Assembly (NCBI GenBank): GCA_002068815.1
Contig: MWAC01000025.1
Coordinates: forward strand, 1 to 22,127
Direction: 5' to 3'
DNA length: 22,127 bases
Origin: Firmicutes bacterium ADurb.Bin467
GTDB lineage: Bacteria > Bacillota > Clostridia > Christensenellales > Aristaeellaceae
How positions within the stretch are numbered: position 1 is the stretch's first letter; the number at the start of each line of letters is the position of its first letter. Of the stretch, positions 1-7,382 are shown piece after piece. The position numbers and the translations under genes were made by a program. Below the pieces are notes generated by a model. It saw nothing but the letters and a program-made list of their open reading frames with translations, made no database searches and was not told the DNA's origin.

Positions 1-434
1 ACCGACCCGATCGCAAGGAATTTCGCCGGCCTCTCCTTCGCCGACTCAAGCAGATAGGGGTAGGCCAGCCGCGCCATTTCGTAGGTCGATTTCAGGTTCG
101 TGCCGAGTACGGCGTCCCAGTCCTGCGGCTCCATCTCCTCGAGCCGGCCCTTGATCGTCATCCCGGCGCAGTGGACGACCGCGTCGATGCCGCCGAAGCG
201 CCCGGCGGCAAGCTCGAGCGCGCGAGCGACCTCGCGGGAATCCGTCACGTCGGCCGGAAACGCCTCGGCGTCGCCGCCGGCCCCGCGGATCTCCTCGCAG
301 AGCGCCTCGAGCTTGTCGGCCGAGCGCGCGCTCAGCGCCACCTTTGCCCCCGCCGCAGCGAATGCCCGCGCGGTCCCGCGCCCGATTCCGGAGCTGGCGC
401 CGGTGATGAATGCCCGCCTGCCCGCCATGTTCAT
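1..434 (-). CDS. SDR-family NAD(P)-dependent oxidoreductase, N-terminal part
   Basis: Partial gene; the 3' end lies beyond the left edge. About 144 residues are visible. They show a Rossmann N-terminus with the nucleotide-binding motif TGASSGIG at about residues 11-18, the alternating beta/alpha pattern that follows it, and HCAG in place of the usual NNAG. The conserved Asn region NLKSTYEMARLAYPYL comes later. The catalytic Tyr-x-x-x-Lys lies outside the window, so activity cannot be judged. Two in-frame ATGs, at 434 and 428, are possible. I chose 434 because a GGGGTGA sequence sits a suitable distance upstream. The gene is transcribed divergently from the RpiR regulator, and its promoter is at 527-555. 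The substrate is unknown; sugars, polyols and other alcohols or ketones are all typical for the family. A second SDR lies across the divergent gap, so both may be controlled by the RpiR protein. Confidence 0.9.
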   Translation of the reverse strand, partial: MNMAGRRAFITGASSGIGRGTARAFAAAGAKVALSARSADKLEALCEEIRGAGGDAEAFPADVTDSREVARALELAAGRFGGIDAVVHCAGMTIKGRLEEMEPQDWDAVLGTNLKSTYEMARLAYPYLLESAKERPAKFLAIGS

Positions 435-456
435 GCCGATCACCCCACTATTTTGG

Positions 457-471
457 TGGAAAAAACTTTCA
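457..471. promoter_or_regulatory. candidate RpiR-type operator (weak)
   Basis: The 15-bp imperfect palindrome TGGAAAAAACTTTCA lies in the leader of the minus-strand SDR, just upstream of its ribosome binding site. RpiR-family regulators often bind GAAA/TTTC inverted repeats. Because the region is AT-rich, a chance occurrence is quite possible. Confidence 0.25.
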
Positions 472-526
472 TATCCCTCGGGTCCGCGGCGCGGGAATAA
501 AAGAAATTTTTTCTCTCAACGTCATT

Positions 527-555
527 ATCATAGATGTTTCTGGAATATTTGTCAA
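527..555 (-). promoter_or_regulatory. sigma-A-type promoter for the minus-strand SDR
   Basis: Read on the minus strand, a perfect TTGACA -35 box (555-550) is followed by a 17-nt spacer and TATGAT (532-527), five of six to the -10 consensus. Transcription would start near 520, giving a leader of about 85 nt before the ATG at 434. Confidence 0.75.
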
Positions 556-629
556 TAAGCGGATGTAAAATTAACACAACAAGCCGAATAGATTGCGGAA
601 TGGCCGGGCATAATAAAAAAAATTTTTCA

Positions 630-641
630 TTTTCGAGAAAA
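630..641. promoter_or_regulatory. candidate operator palindrome near the rpiR promoter (weak)
   Basis: TTTTCGAGAAAA is a palindrome with 5-bp arms and a 2-bp centre. It ends five bases before the -35 box of the RpiR promoter. A TTTC/GAAA inverted repeat in this position fits autoregulation by an RpiR protein. Its short length and the AT-rich context make this tentative. Confidence 0.25.
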
Positions 642-646
642 AGGGA

Positions 647-675
647 TTGCGTGGAAAATGAAACCATGCTAGAAT
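647..675 (+). promoter_or_regulatory. promoter for the RpiR-SDR operon
   Basis: TTGCGT (647-652), a 17-nt spacer, and TAGAAT (670-675), five of six to the -10 consensus. The predicted start near 682 gives a leader of about 86 nt before the ATG at 768. Confidence 0.65.
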
Positions 676-767
676 ATACACAAGAGTTTGCCGATTTTTA
701 ACCGATGGCCCGGGGCTTTCGGCAAAATGCGCGCCGGATCGCCGCCGCGCCGCGAGGAGACTTGAGC

Positions 768-1655
768 ATGGCCGAAAAGGTGATTTCTGGAAGAGATTTG
801 GAATATCCGACGCTGGCGCTCATCCGCCAGGGCTACGAGGACATGCCGCGCGGCCAGCAGAAGATCGCCGACTACGTGCTGCAGAGCCCGTCCGGCGTCG
901 TGAAGTGCTCGATTTCCGAGCTCGCGCAGCAGACCGGCAGCAAGAGCGAGTCCTCGATCGTGCGCTTCTACCGCTCGCTCGGCTTCAAGGCGTACAAGGA
1001 TTTCAAGCTCAAGATGGCGCAGGAGATCGCGAGCAAGACCTTCTACAATTCCTACGAGGACATCGAGGCGCAGGACTCCCCCTACGACATCAAGCGAAAG
1101 ATATTCAACGGCGCGATACTGACGCTGAACGCGAACTCCGCGCTGAAAAACGACGGCGACTACGCGCGCGCCGTGCAGATGATCATGCAGGCGAAGCGGA
1201 TCGTGCTGCTCGGGTATGCCGCCTCGGCCGCGATCTGCTATTACGCGCACTTCCGGCTGCTGGAACTCGGCATGGACTGCCACTTCTCCTCCGATGCGCA
1301 CATCAACACGGCCATACTCACGCAGCCGAACCCGGGCGACCTGTTCTTCTGCGTGTCGATGTCCGGCGAGACGCGCGACATCGTCGTGCCGCTGAAGCAG
1401 GCGCGGGAGCGCGGCGCCGCCATCATCTCGCTGACCGGCTCGCTGAAATCGACGCTCGCCGGCTATTCCGACGTGGCGATCCTGACGCGGACCGATGAGA
1501 CGACGCTGATCGCCGACGCGATGAATGCGCGCATCTCGCAGATGTGCACCGTCGACGCGCTGTTTTCGATGATCAGCATCGCGCGCGGGCCCGAGGCGTT
1601 CGCCCGCCTCAGGCGAACGCGCGAGACCTTCAGCGCACTGAAAAGCAGGGGATAA
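768..1655 (+). CDS. RpiR/MurR-family transcriptional regulator
   Basis: 295-residue regulator with the standard two-domain layout. The N-terminal helix-turn-helix spans roughly residues 25-90 and includes ISELAQQTGSKSESSIVRF and the family-typical LGFKAYKDFK. A SIS sugar-phosphate isomerase fold spans about 145-245 and carries the phosphosugar-binding loop region SMSGETRD. Such proteins bind a sugar phosphate through the SIS domain and control nearby sugar genes. I start it at 768 because GAGGAG lies correctly upstream; the longer reading frame from 705 lacks a ribosome binding site. The next SDR begins 24 bp after the stop, so the two probably form an operon. The divergent SDR is a likely second target. 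The ligand cannot be read from the sequence. Confidence 0.92.
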   Translation: MAEKVISGRDLEYPTLALIRQGYEDMPRGQQKIADYVLQSPSGVVKCSISELAQQTGSKSESSIVRFYRSLGFKAYKDFKLKMAQEIASKTFYNSYEDIEAQDSPYDIKRKIFNGAILTLNANSALKNDGDYARAVQMIMQAKRIVLLGYAASAAICYYAHFRLLELGMDCHFSSDAHINTAILTQPNPGDLFFCVSMSGETRDIVVPLKQARERGAAIISLTGSLKSTLAGYSDVAILTRTDETTLIADAMNARISQMCTVDALFSMISIARGPEAFARLRRTRETFSALKSRG

Positions 1656-1679
1656 CAGGGAATGCGGGAGGGACGGGAC

Positions 1680-2456
1680 ATGGTCGACGCGGTCGGGAGG
1701 TTTTCGCTGCGGGGCAAGCTGGCGGTCATCACCGGCGGCACGAGCGGCATCGGGCGCGCGGTCGCGGAGCACTTCGCGTCGGCCGGCGCGGACGTCGCCG
1801 TAATCAGCAGGCACCGGGAGGACTGCGAGCAAGTCGCGTCGGAAATCGCGGGGGCGTACGGCGTCCGGGCCGGCGGCTTCGCCTGCGACGTGGCGGACGA
1901 GACCGGCGTGGAGCGGGCGCTCGACGCCATTGTAACGGCGCTCGGGACGCCGAACGTGCTGTTCAACAACGCAGGCATCAACATAAACGGCGGCGCTCTT
2001 GATCTCGACTTCGGCGACTGGAAGCGCATGATGGCCGTAAATGTCGACGGCGTCTTCCTGATGGCGCGCGCGGTCGCGCGACGGCTGATCGCCAAAGGGC
2101 TGCCGGGCTCCATCGTCAACATGGCGTCGATCTCCGCGTCCATCGTCAACCTGCCGCAGCGCCAGACGGCGTACAACACGTCGAAGGCCGCCGTGCTGCA
2201 CATGACGAGGACGCTGGCCGTCGAGTGGGTGGAGCACGGCATCCGCGTCAACGCGGTCAGCCCCGGCTATGTGTGGACCGAGATGAACCAGGTCGTCCCG
2301 CGCGAGATCGCGGATTTCTGGATGCGCGCGACGCCGTACCACCGGTTTGCGACGACGGACGAAATCGCGAGCGCCGCGCTCTACTTCGCGAGCGACGCGT
2401 CGACCTATACCTCCGGCAGCGAATTGATCGTCGACGGGTGCTTCACCTGCCTCTAG
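1680..2456 (+). CDS. SDR-family NAD(P)-dependent oxidoreductase
   Basis: 258-residue classical short-chain dehydrogenase with all expected motifs: TGGTSGIG at 18-25, CDV at 69-71, NNAG at 96-99, a catalytic Ser at about 150-152, Tyr165 and Lys169 in YNTSK, and the SPG motif at 194-196. The C-terminus, ending SGSELIVDGCFTCL, is typical of the family. The start at 1680 follows GGAGGG with 7-nt spacing, and a possible ATG at 1662 is less well placed. The enzyme probably interconverts a sugar, polyol or sugar acid with its keto form. It follows the RpiR gene and ends at the long hairpin terminator. The exact substrate is unknown. Confidence 0.93.
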   Translation: MVDAVGRFSLRGKLAVITGGTSGIGRAVAEHFASAGADVAVISRHREDCEQVASEIAGAYGVRAGGFACDVADETGVERALDAIVTALGTPNVLFNNAGININGGALDLDFGDWKRMMAVNVDGVFLMARAVARRLIAKGLPGSIVNMASISASIVNLPQRQTAYNTSKAAVLHMTRTLAVEWVEHGIRVNAVSPGYVWTEMNQVVPREIADFWMRATPYHRFATTDEIASAALYFASDASTYTSGSELIVDGCFTCL

Positions 2457-2521
2457 AAACCAAAACGGCAACCGCCGTCCGGACCCATTGCGGTCGGACG
2501 GCGGTTGCCGTTTTGGTTTCT
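2455..2521. terminator. bidirectional terminator hairpin, 27-bp perfect stem
   Basis: Two perfectly complementary 27-nt arms (2455-2481 and 2495-2521) enclose a 13-nt centre. A/T tracts lie inside the outer stem (AAAACGG / CCGTTTTGG), so a usable T-run appears on either strand once the inner stem forms. The stem includes the last two bases of the SDR stop codon and directly abuts the stop codon of the convergent SorC gene. Confidence 0.85.
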
Positions 2522-3478
2522 CTACAATCTCCTGCTCTCGACAATCCCGATGAGCTTCTCCGCCAGCGGGTAGGTGATCATCAGCGTGTTGACGAGCCCG
2601 CCGCGGAGCGCGCCGTAGACGGCCTCGGCCTTCTCCTCGCTCGCGGCGACGCAGATCACGTTGCCGCTGGCGCGGATTTCGTCGAGCGTCAGGCCGACGA
2701 GCAGCTCCTTGTACATCCCCTCGATCTCGCAGCCGGCGATGTCGAAGAAATGGCCGCCGATGTGGCCGACGCAGCCGATCTCGCACAGCCGAGCGAGCTT
2801 TTCGGCGCCGATCACGTTCTCCCAGCTGCGGCTGCGGATCGAGCCGACGCTCGTCAGGATGAAGTCCGCCTTGCGCGCGATCTCGATCGCCTCCAGGTTT
2901 CCGGGGTGGCGCATGAGCTCCGCATGCTGCTCCTTCGAGGCGGCGTAGAGCGGCGCGTCCAGCGGAAAATACCGGCCGCCGTAGATGCGGGAGAACCGGT
3001 AGCTCAGGCCCAGGCTCTCCGGGTTCGAGCTCGGCCAGGTCATGCTGCCCATGATCGGCACGACCGTGAAGGGGATGTTCTTGCTGCTGCCGATGGAGTT
3101 GACGACGTAGGAGATCGTATTGCCCCACGAGAGGCCCAGGACCGAGTGGCTGAGCGCGTTGCAGCTGATGTAGAACGACGCGAGCTTCCCCAGCGCGTCG
3201 AGCACGATTGCGGAGTCCTCGGTATCGAACCGGAGCACGCGCACGCGGTCGATGGAGAACGCGGTCTTCACCGCATCCTCCATCGCGAGGTCGCGCTGCC
3301 AGGGCTCGTTGATCTTGAGCTCGACGACGCCGCTCTGCCGCGCCTTCTTCAAAAGCCGCGATACCGTGGAGCGGGAGAGGAACAGCCGGTCGGCGATGTC
3401 GGACTGGTTCATGTCGGCATAGTAGTACAGATAGGAGACGACGCTCATCAGTTCCTGCTCATTCTGCTCCTTGTCCAT
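2522..3478 (-). CDS. SorC/DeoR-family sugar-binding transcriptional regulator
   Basis: 318 residues. An N-terminal helix-turn-helix at about 23-45 (MNQSDIADRLFLSRSTVSRLLK) is followed by a long SorC sugar-binding domain with LGLSWGNTISYVV, a FILTSVGSI stretch and HIGGHFFDIAG. The length and layout match SorC-family regulators, which sense phosphorylated sugars. The start is at an ATG preceded by GGGGGAGG. It is the last gene of a minus-strand run (kinase, ulaG, FG-GAP-like protein, this gene) and starts 25 bp after the previous stop, so it is probably co-transcribed. The natural targets are the two mirror-image palindromes between the kinase and the ABC operon. That link is inferred from position. 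Whether it activates or represses is discussed in the findings. Confidence 0.92.
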   Translation of the reverse strand: MDKEQNEQELMSVVSYLYYYADMNQSDIADRLFLSRSTVSRLLKKARQSGVVELKINEPWQRDLAMEDAVKTAFSIDRVRVLRFDTEDSAIVLDALGKLASFYISCNALSHSVLGLSWGNTISYVVNSIGSSKNIPFTVVPIMGSMTWPSSNPESLGLSYRFSRIYGGRYFPLDAPLYAASKEQHAELMRHPGNLEAIEIARKADFILTSVGSIRSRSWENVIGAEKLARLCEIGCVGHIGGHFFDIAGCEIEGMYKELLVGLTLDEIRASGNVICVAASEEKAEAVYGALRGGLVNTLMITYPLAEKLIGIVESRRL

Positions 3479-3503
3479 GCCCCCACTGCCTCCCCCCGGC
3501 GCT

Positions 3504-4553
3504 TTAAAATCGGTACGCGGCGGCCTCGAAGATCATGCGGTTCGCGCTGAGCAGGTAATCCCCCCCGGCGGCGTTCAGGATCGCGAGGTTGCTCGGGCCG
3601 GAGCCGGCTTCGAGCTGCTGCGTGAAATACCCGCCCCGCTCGCCGTCCCAGCGCACGAGGAACAGGTCCGCGGCGAGCTTGCGCGCGCCCCCGGCGAACA
3701 TCCGCTCGCCGCGTATGCGCCCGCTGATGACCGCGTGATAGAAATCATTCTCTACGGGGTAGGCAAAAACCTCCCGATACCCGCCCCCATCGCGGTGAAA
3801 AATCTTGAATTGGTTCCCGTGGAACGGCAGGAGCGCCGCGATCTCCCTCTCGCCGTCGCCGTCGATGTCGCAGACGGCGATGTCGCTGACCGGGAAGTCG
3901 AGCAACCGCTCGGTGCGCCACGCCCCGCCGCGTCTGTCCGGCGGCAGCGTCACGAACACGCCCTCGCGGCTCGACGTGAACGCGGCGTCCCTTCCCTCCC
4001 ACTCGCCCTTGCAGAAGCCGTGGTTGACATAATAGTCGCCCGGCAGCGGCACGAGCTCGACGCGGAAGGGGCCGTCGGCGGATTCCGGCAGCTCGCCTAT
4101 GTACAGGTGGCCGGGCTTCGACCAGTCCTCCTTGTCCGCCTTGCCGCCATGCAGCGTCGCCGCGACGATGTAGCGGGCCCCGTCGGGCGCGAGCACGGCG
4201 TCGAAGCGGTGCAGGTACGAAAGCTCCGCGATCGTCTCGTGCGAGAACGCGCCGTCCCGGTAGCGCACGAGCTCGATCGAGCTGCCCTCCGAGTCGACCA
4301 TCGAGTAAAAGCCGCGCGAGATCAGCGCGACGCCGCCGCGCCCCGGAAACGGGACGATCGACATCGTGCCGCCGCCGCCCTCCCAGATCACGTCGCATTG
4401 TTCGAACCGCTCGCCGCGGAACGCGCGCACGGAGCCGGGGCCCTCGCCGCCGAAGAACAGGCACGGCTCGCCCTCGAGCTCGACGCCGAGCGCCGCGTAG
4501 CACTTTTCGATGCTGCCCAGGCGGATCTTCTCAAACGAAAGTTCCTTTTTCAT
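3504..4553 (-). CDS. FG-GAP/VCBS-like protein of unknown function
   Basis: 349 residues with no signal peptide or membrane segment, so probably cytoplasmic. The sequence is rich in Gly, Asp and aromatic residues and looks like repeated beta-sheet blades. One blade (DIAVCDIDGDGEREIAAL, about residue 240) has the Asp-x-Asp-Gly-Asp-Gly pattern of FG-GAP/VCBS calcium-loop repeats, and a second stretch (FDAVLAPDGARYIVAA) is looser. The overall fold is therefore likely to be a beta-propeller. No catalytic motif is recognisable. It begins 9 bp after the ulaG stop, with a GAGG ribosome binding site overlapping the end of that gene, so it is tightly coupled to ulaG. A sugar-lactone or sugar-phosphate binding or isomerising role is possible, but nothing in the sequence proves it. 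Confidence 0.75.
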   Translation of the reverse strand: MKKELSFEKIRLGSIEKCYAALGVELEGEPCLFFGGEGPGSVRAFRGERFEQCDVIWEGGGGTMSIVPFPGRGGVALISRGFYSMVDSEGSSIELVRYRDGAFSHETIAELSYLHRFDAVLAPDGARYIVAATLHGGKADKEDWSKPGHLYIGELPESADGPFRVELVPLPGDYYVNHGFCKGEWEGRDAAFTSSREGVFVTLPPDRRGGAWRTERLLDFPVSDIAVCDIDGDGEREIAALLPFHGNQFKIFHRDGGGYREVFAYPVENDFYHAVISGRIRGERMFAGGARKLAADLFLVRWDGERGGYFTQQLEAGSGPSNLAILNAAGGDYLLSANRMIFEAAAYRF

Positions 4554-4562
4554 GCGAGCGCC

Positions 4563-5627
4563 TCACAGCATCGACTTGAACGGCAGGTCGGGCTCGACCG
4601 CGAACGCGTCGTCGAAGCCGCGGTCGTACATGTATTGCAGCCGGTCCTTGTCGACGGGCCAGGTGAACTTGCCGCCGACCTCCCAGATGAACGGCTTGAA
4701 GCCATATTGCAGGCGGTGGCGGCGCATCCCGTACAGCGCGAGGATTTCGTTGGGGTCCGCCTTGAAGTTCGTCCAGATGTCGTGGTGGATCGGGATGACG
4801 ACCTTGCACTTCAGGCACTCGGCCATGCGCAGGATGTCGATCGACGTCAGCTTGTCGGTCATGCCGCGCGGGTTTTCGCCGAACGAGCCGAGCGCGACGT
4901 CGATGTGGTTGTCGTTTCCGTGCTTGGCGTAGTAGTTCGAGTAGTGCGAGTCGCCGCTGTGGTAGAGCGTGCCGCCCGGCGTCGAAAACAGGTAGTTGAC
5001 CGCGCGCACGTCCATGTCCTGCGGCATCGTGCCCTTGAGCGTGACCTCCGGCGGCACGGTCACGAGCTCCGTGCGGTCGAACGAATCGAGCGCCCTGACC
5101 TCGACGTCCTTGACCATCACGCTGTCGCCCGGGCGGACGACCGTGCAGCGGTCGGCGGGCACGCCCCACTCGACCCACTTTTGGACGCAGTTCTCGGGGC
5201 CGATGAAGCGCGCGTCCGGGCAGTTTTCGAGCACCGCCGCCGCGACGTGAACGTCCATGTGGTCGGAGTGGTCGTGCGTCGCGAGCAGCGCGTCGACGCC
5301 CTTCATCGCGAACGGGTCGATCACGCAGGGGACGTTTCTGAGGTTCGGCTGGACCTTGAGGCAGCCGATCATCTTCATGTGCTGGTGGCCCTGCTTCATC
5401 AGGCCGCTGCCGTGCGTCTTCTTGCCGGTGCCGCACCAGAGGTCGGTCACGAGATTCGTGCCGTTCTCGGTCTTGAGCCAGATGCCCGTGCAGCCGAGCC
5501 ACCACATGGCGAAGGTGCCGGGCTCCACATTCTCGCGCTCGATTTCCTCGTTGAGCCAGATCCCCCACTCCGGGAAGGTCGAAAGAATCCAGCTCTCCCT
5601 CGTGATGTCCGCAATTTTCGATGCCAT
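4563..5627 (-). CDS. ulaG: L-ascorbate-6-phosphate lactonase (UlaG family)
   Basis: 354 residues, the same length as E. coli UlaG as I recall it, and close to it along the full length ([64 protein letters not shown]). It is a metallo-beta-lactamase-fold enzyme with the metal-binding motif HDHSDH at 118-123 and later His/Asp ligands in HSGDSH and PIHHDIW. In the known pathway UlaG opens the lactone of L-ascorbate-6-phosphate to give 3-keto-L-gulonate-6-phosphate in the cytoplasm. The start follows GGAGGG with 8-nt spacing and lies 4 bp after the kinase stop, so the pair is almost certainly one operon. The usual partner, the Ula phosphotransferase system, is absent from the window. A related lactone substrate cannot be excluded. 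Confidence 0.93.
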   Translation of the reverse strand: MASKIADITRESWILSTFPEWGIWLNEEIERENVEPGTFAMWWLGCTGIWLKTENGTNLVTDLWCGTGKKTHGSGLMKQGHQHMKMIGCLKVQPNLRNVPCVIDPFAMKGVDALLATHDHSDHMDVHVAAAVLENCPDARFIGPENCVQKWVEWGVPADRCTVVRPGDSVMVKDVEVRALDSFDRTELVTVPPEVTLKGTMPQDMDVRAVNYLFSTPGGTLYHSGDSHYSNYYAKHGNDNHIDVALGSFGENPRGMTDKLTSIDILRMAECLKCKVVIPIHHDIWTNFKADPNEILALYGMRRHRLQYGFKPFIWEVGGKFTWPVDKDRLQYMYDRGFDDAFAVEPDLPFKSML

Positions 5628-5631
5628 TGTG

Positions 5632-7131
5632 CTATCCCTCCGTCTCGGTTTTTGTCATTTTCAAATCGGGGTGTGCGGCGCGGTAGAGCCGCTCGGTGCG
5701 AAGTTTTATGTCCCGGTACAGCCGCGCGTTCGCCGGGTCGGGGCGGAGCACCTCGCCCTCGTCGCCCGCGCGGGCGGCCTCGAGCGCCGATCGGCAGTCC
5801 GGGTAGAGCCCGAGCGCGACCGCCGCCGAGACGAACGCGCCCACGGCCGTCGCCTGCGCGTTCCGATGGCGGACGAGCGTCCGGCCGGTCATGTCGCAGA
5901 GTATGCGGTTGTAGATTTGGGACCTGGACAGCCCGCCGGCGACCGCGATCGAAGTCGCCTCCCGGCAGGTCTCGGGGAGCATGTCGATGCTCTTGGCGAT
6001 CTCGGCCGCGATGCCCTCGTAGAGCGCGCGAACCATGTCGCTTCTGCGCGTGCCCAGCGAGAAGCCCGCGAAGTGCGCGCGCGCCTCCGGGTTCCAGTCG
6101 CGCGAACCGCAGCCCTGGAAGTGCGGCACGACGAGCAGCCCGTTCGCGCCGGGCGGCGTCTTTTCCGCGATCGAATCGACCGCCGGGTAGTCCGGGTGCT
6201 CGCCCCAGTATTCCGGGAAGTACTCGCGGATCAGCCAGTCCAGCGCCGATGCGCTCGCGATGACGTTCATCTCCTGCGTGTACATGCCTTGGATCGCCGC
6301 GACGTTGCAGATGACGGACGGGTTCTCGAGGTACGGCCGGTCCGTCAGCGAGATCACGAACGAGCCGGTGCCGGAGTTGACCTCGATCGTCCGGCCGTCC
6401 ATGACCCCTAAGCCCAGCGCGCCCAGCTGCTGATCGCCGCCGGCGCTGACGACCGGCGTGCCCTCGGCGATGCCGGTCATTTCGGAGAACGCGCGGTTCA
6501 CGCGGCCGACCACGGCGCCCTGGTCGCGGAGCTCGCAGAGCTTTTCCTCCCCGATGCCGAACAGGTCGCACATCTCCCGGCTCCACGAAAGCGTCCGGAT
6601 GTCCATGAGCAGCGTACGGCTCCCGTAGGTCCGGTCGGTCGCGAACTCGCCGGTCATCCGGTGGATCACGTAGTCCGGAACGATCATCGCCTTGTACGCG
6701 CGGTCGTACAATTCCGGCTCGTTTTCCTTCATCCAGATAAGCTTCGTGACGGTGAACACCGTGTTGACCGAGGCGCCGCAGGTGTTGTAGACGAGCGCGT
6801 CCGCGTGCCGGAACCGCTGGCAGATGTCGCTGTTTCTGGTGTCCTGCCACATGATGAAGTTGCGAAGCGCGCGCCCGTCCCGGTCGACGAGCGTCGGCGC
6901 CGAGCGGAACGCCGTGACGGAGATCGCGCCGACGCGGTCGCGGGAGGCGATCGACCTGCAGATCGCGAGCAGCCCCTCCTCGTAGACCTCGGGCCGCTGC
7001 TCCATCCGCCCCTCCGATTTGTCGATCAAAAGCGGCGTCTTCACGGACTCCATGCCGAGCACTTGCCCGCCGGGACCGAACAGCATGCCCCGCATGCTCG
7101 TCGTGCCGATGTCCAAGGTCAGTATGTTCAT
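5632..7131 (-). CDS. FGGY-family carbohydrate kinase
   Basis: 499-residue ATP-dependent sugar kinase of the FGGY type (xylulokinase, gluconokinase and lyxulokinase group). The N-terminal ATP/phosphate loop DIGTTSMRG is at 7-15, a substrate-region WQDTR at 95-99, the likely catalytic base Asp233 in [10 protein letters not shown], and the second phosphate loop NSGTGSF at 252-258. The C-terminal adenosine motif is in [17 protein letters not shown] start it at the ATG at 7131 behind AGGGGAGG; a TTG five codons upstream overlaps that ribosome binding site and is unlikely. It is the first gene of the minus-strand operon, directly before ulaG. By context it may phosphorylate the imported sugar or lactone, replacing the PTS step of known ascorbate catabolism. 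L-xylulose or 3-keto-L-gulonate are alternative substrates. Confidence 0.93.
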   Translation of the reverse strand: MNILTLDIGTTSMRGMLFGPGGQVLGMESVKTPLLIDKSEGRMEQRPEVYEEGLLAICRSIASRDRVGAISVTAFRSAPTLVDRDGRALRNFIMWQDTRNSDICQRFRHADALVYNTCGASVNTVFTVTKLIWMKENEPELYDRAYKAMIVPDYVIHRMTGEFATDRTYGSRTLLMDIRTLSWSREMCDLFGIGEEKLCELRDQGAVVGRVNRAFSEMTGIAEGTPVVSAGGDQQLGALGLGVMDGRTIEVNSGTGSFVISLTDRPYLENPSVICNVAAIQGMYTQEMNVIASASALDWLIREYFPEYWGEHPDYPAVDSIAEKTPPGANGLLVVPHFQGCGSRDWNPEARAHFAGFSLGTRRSDMVRALYEGIAAEIAKSIDMLPETCREATSIAVAGGLSRSQIYNRILCDMTGRTLVRHRNAQATAVGAFVSAAVALGLYPDCRSALEAARAGDEGEVLRPDPANARLYRDIKLRTERLYRAAHPDLKMTKTETEG

Positions 7132-7179
7132 AGGTCCTCCCCTCAAGAGCCGGTCGGTCGCGCAACTTCCCTATCGACG

Positions 7180-7208
7180 AAGTTATCATGAAACGCGCGC
7201 TTTTTCAA
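7180..7208 (-). promoter_or_regulatory. promoter for the kinase-ulaG operon
   Basis: On the minus strand, TTGAAA (7208-7203), a 17-nt spacer, then TAACTT (7185-7180) preceded by an extended -10 TG (TGATAACTT). The -10 box is weak (three of six), which would fit a promoter needing an activator. The predicted start near 7173 leaves a leader of about 42 nt. Confidence 0.5.
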
Positions 7209-7248
7209 TACGGAAATCACAAATTGCACAGATGTTCAAAGCGCGCGT
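7193..7248. repeat. 11-bp inverted repeat across the regulatory gap
   Basis: ACGCGCGCTTT at 7193-7203 is perfectly repeated in inverted orientation as AAAGCGCGCGT at 7238-7248. One arm overlaps the spacer and -35 box of the minus-strand promoter; the other lies between the two operators. It could be a further protein site or simply a GC-rich coincidence. Confidence 0.45.
7224..7239. promoter_or_regulatory. operator site 1, probably for the SorC regulator
   Basis: TTGCACAGATGTTCAA is an imperfect palindrome fitting TTGMACA-NN-TGTKCAA. Its reverse complement matches site 2 at 14 of 16 positions. It ends about 15 bp upstream of the minus-strand -35 box, a typical activator distance. Assignment to the SorC protein rests on operon context and on resemblance to TTGAAC-type sites of that family. 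Confidence 0.7.
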
Positions 7249-7256
7249 AAGGAAGA

Positions 7257-7272
7257 TTGAACAATTGTGCAA
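7257..7272. promoter_or_regulatory. operator site 2, mirror copy of site 1
   Basis: TTGAACAATTGTGCAA follows the same TTGMACA-NN-TGTKCAA rule as site 1, in inverted orientation. Its centre is 33 bp from that of site 1, about three helical turns. It ends 15 bp before the plus-strand -35 box at 7288. Confidence 0.7.
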
Positions 7273-7287
7273 TGTAATCTGTGCGTG

Positions 7288-7317
7288 TTGACGAAAATAG
7301 CGCCTATGTGTTATGCT
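7288..7317 (+). promoter_or_regulatory. promoter for the ABC importer-ulaE operon
   Basis: TTGACG (7288-7293), an 18-nt spacer and TATGCT (7312-7317), preceded by an extended -10 TG at 7309-7310 (TGTTATGCT). The predicted start near 7323 leaves a 60-nt leader before the binding-protein ATG at 7383. Confidence 0.7.
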
Positions 7318-7382
7318 CGACGCAACGGAAAGCGCCCGGGATTCCGGCGCCGAAGAAAAATCACGGAAAGAGGTTAGCTGTT

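Larger units (their letters stand above)
435..767. promoter_or_regulatory. AT-rich divergent intergenic region
   Basis: This 333-bp gap between the minus-strand SDR and the RpiR gene has no credible ORF. It is strikingly AT-rich against its GC-rich surroundings. It contains one strong promoter on each strand and two short TTTC/GAAA-type palindromic stretches. Both leaders are about 85 nt long. Confidence 0.7.

Noticed and set aside
669..3128. Very long open frames on the strand opposite known genes (for example 669-3128 minus, 3471-6263 plus, 9370-11958 minus, 14102-16762 minus, 19573-21732 minus).
   Set aside because: They lie antisense to clear family members, have low-complexity Arg/Ala/His/Asp-rich translations typical of GC-rich shadow frames, and lack ribosome binding sites.
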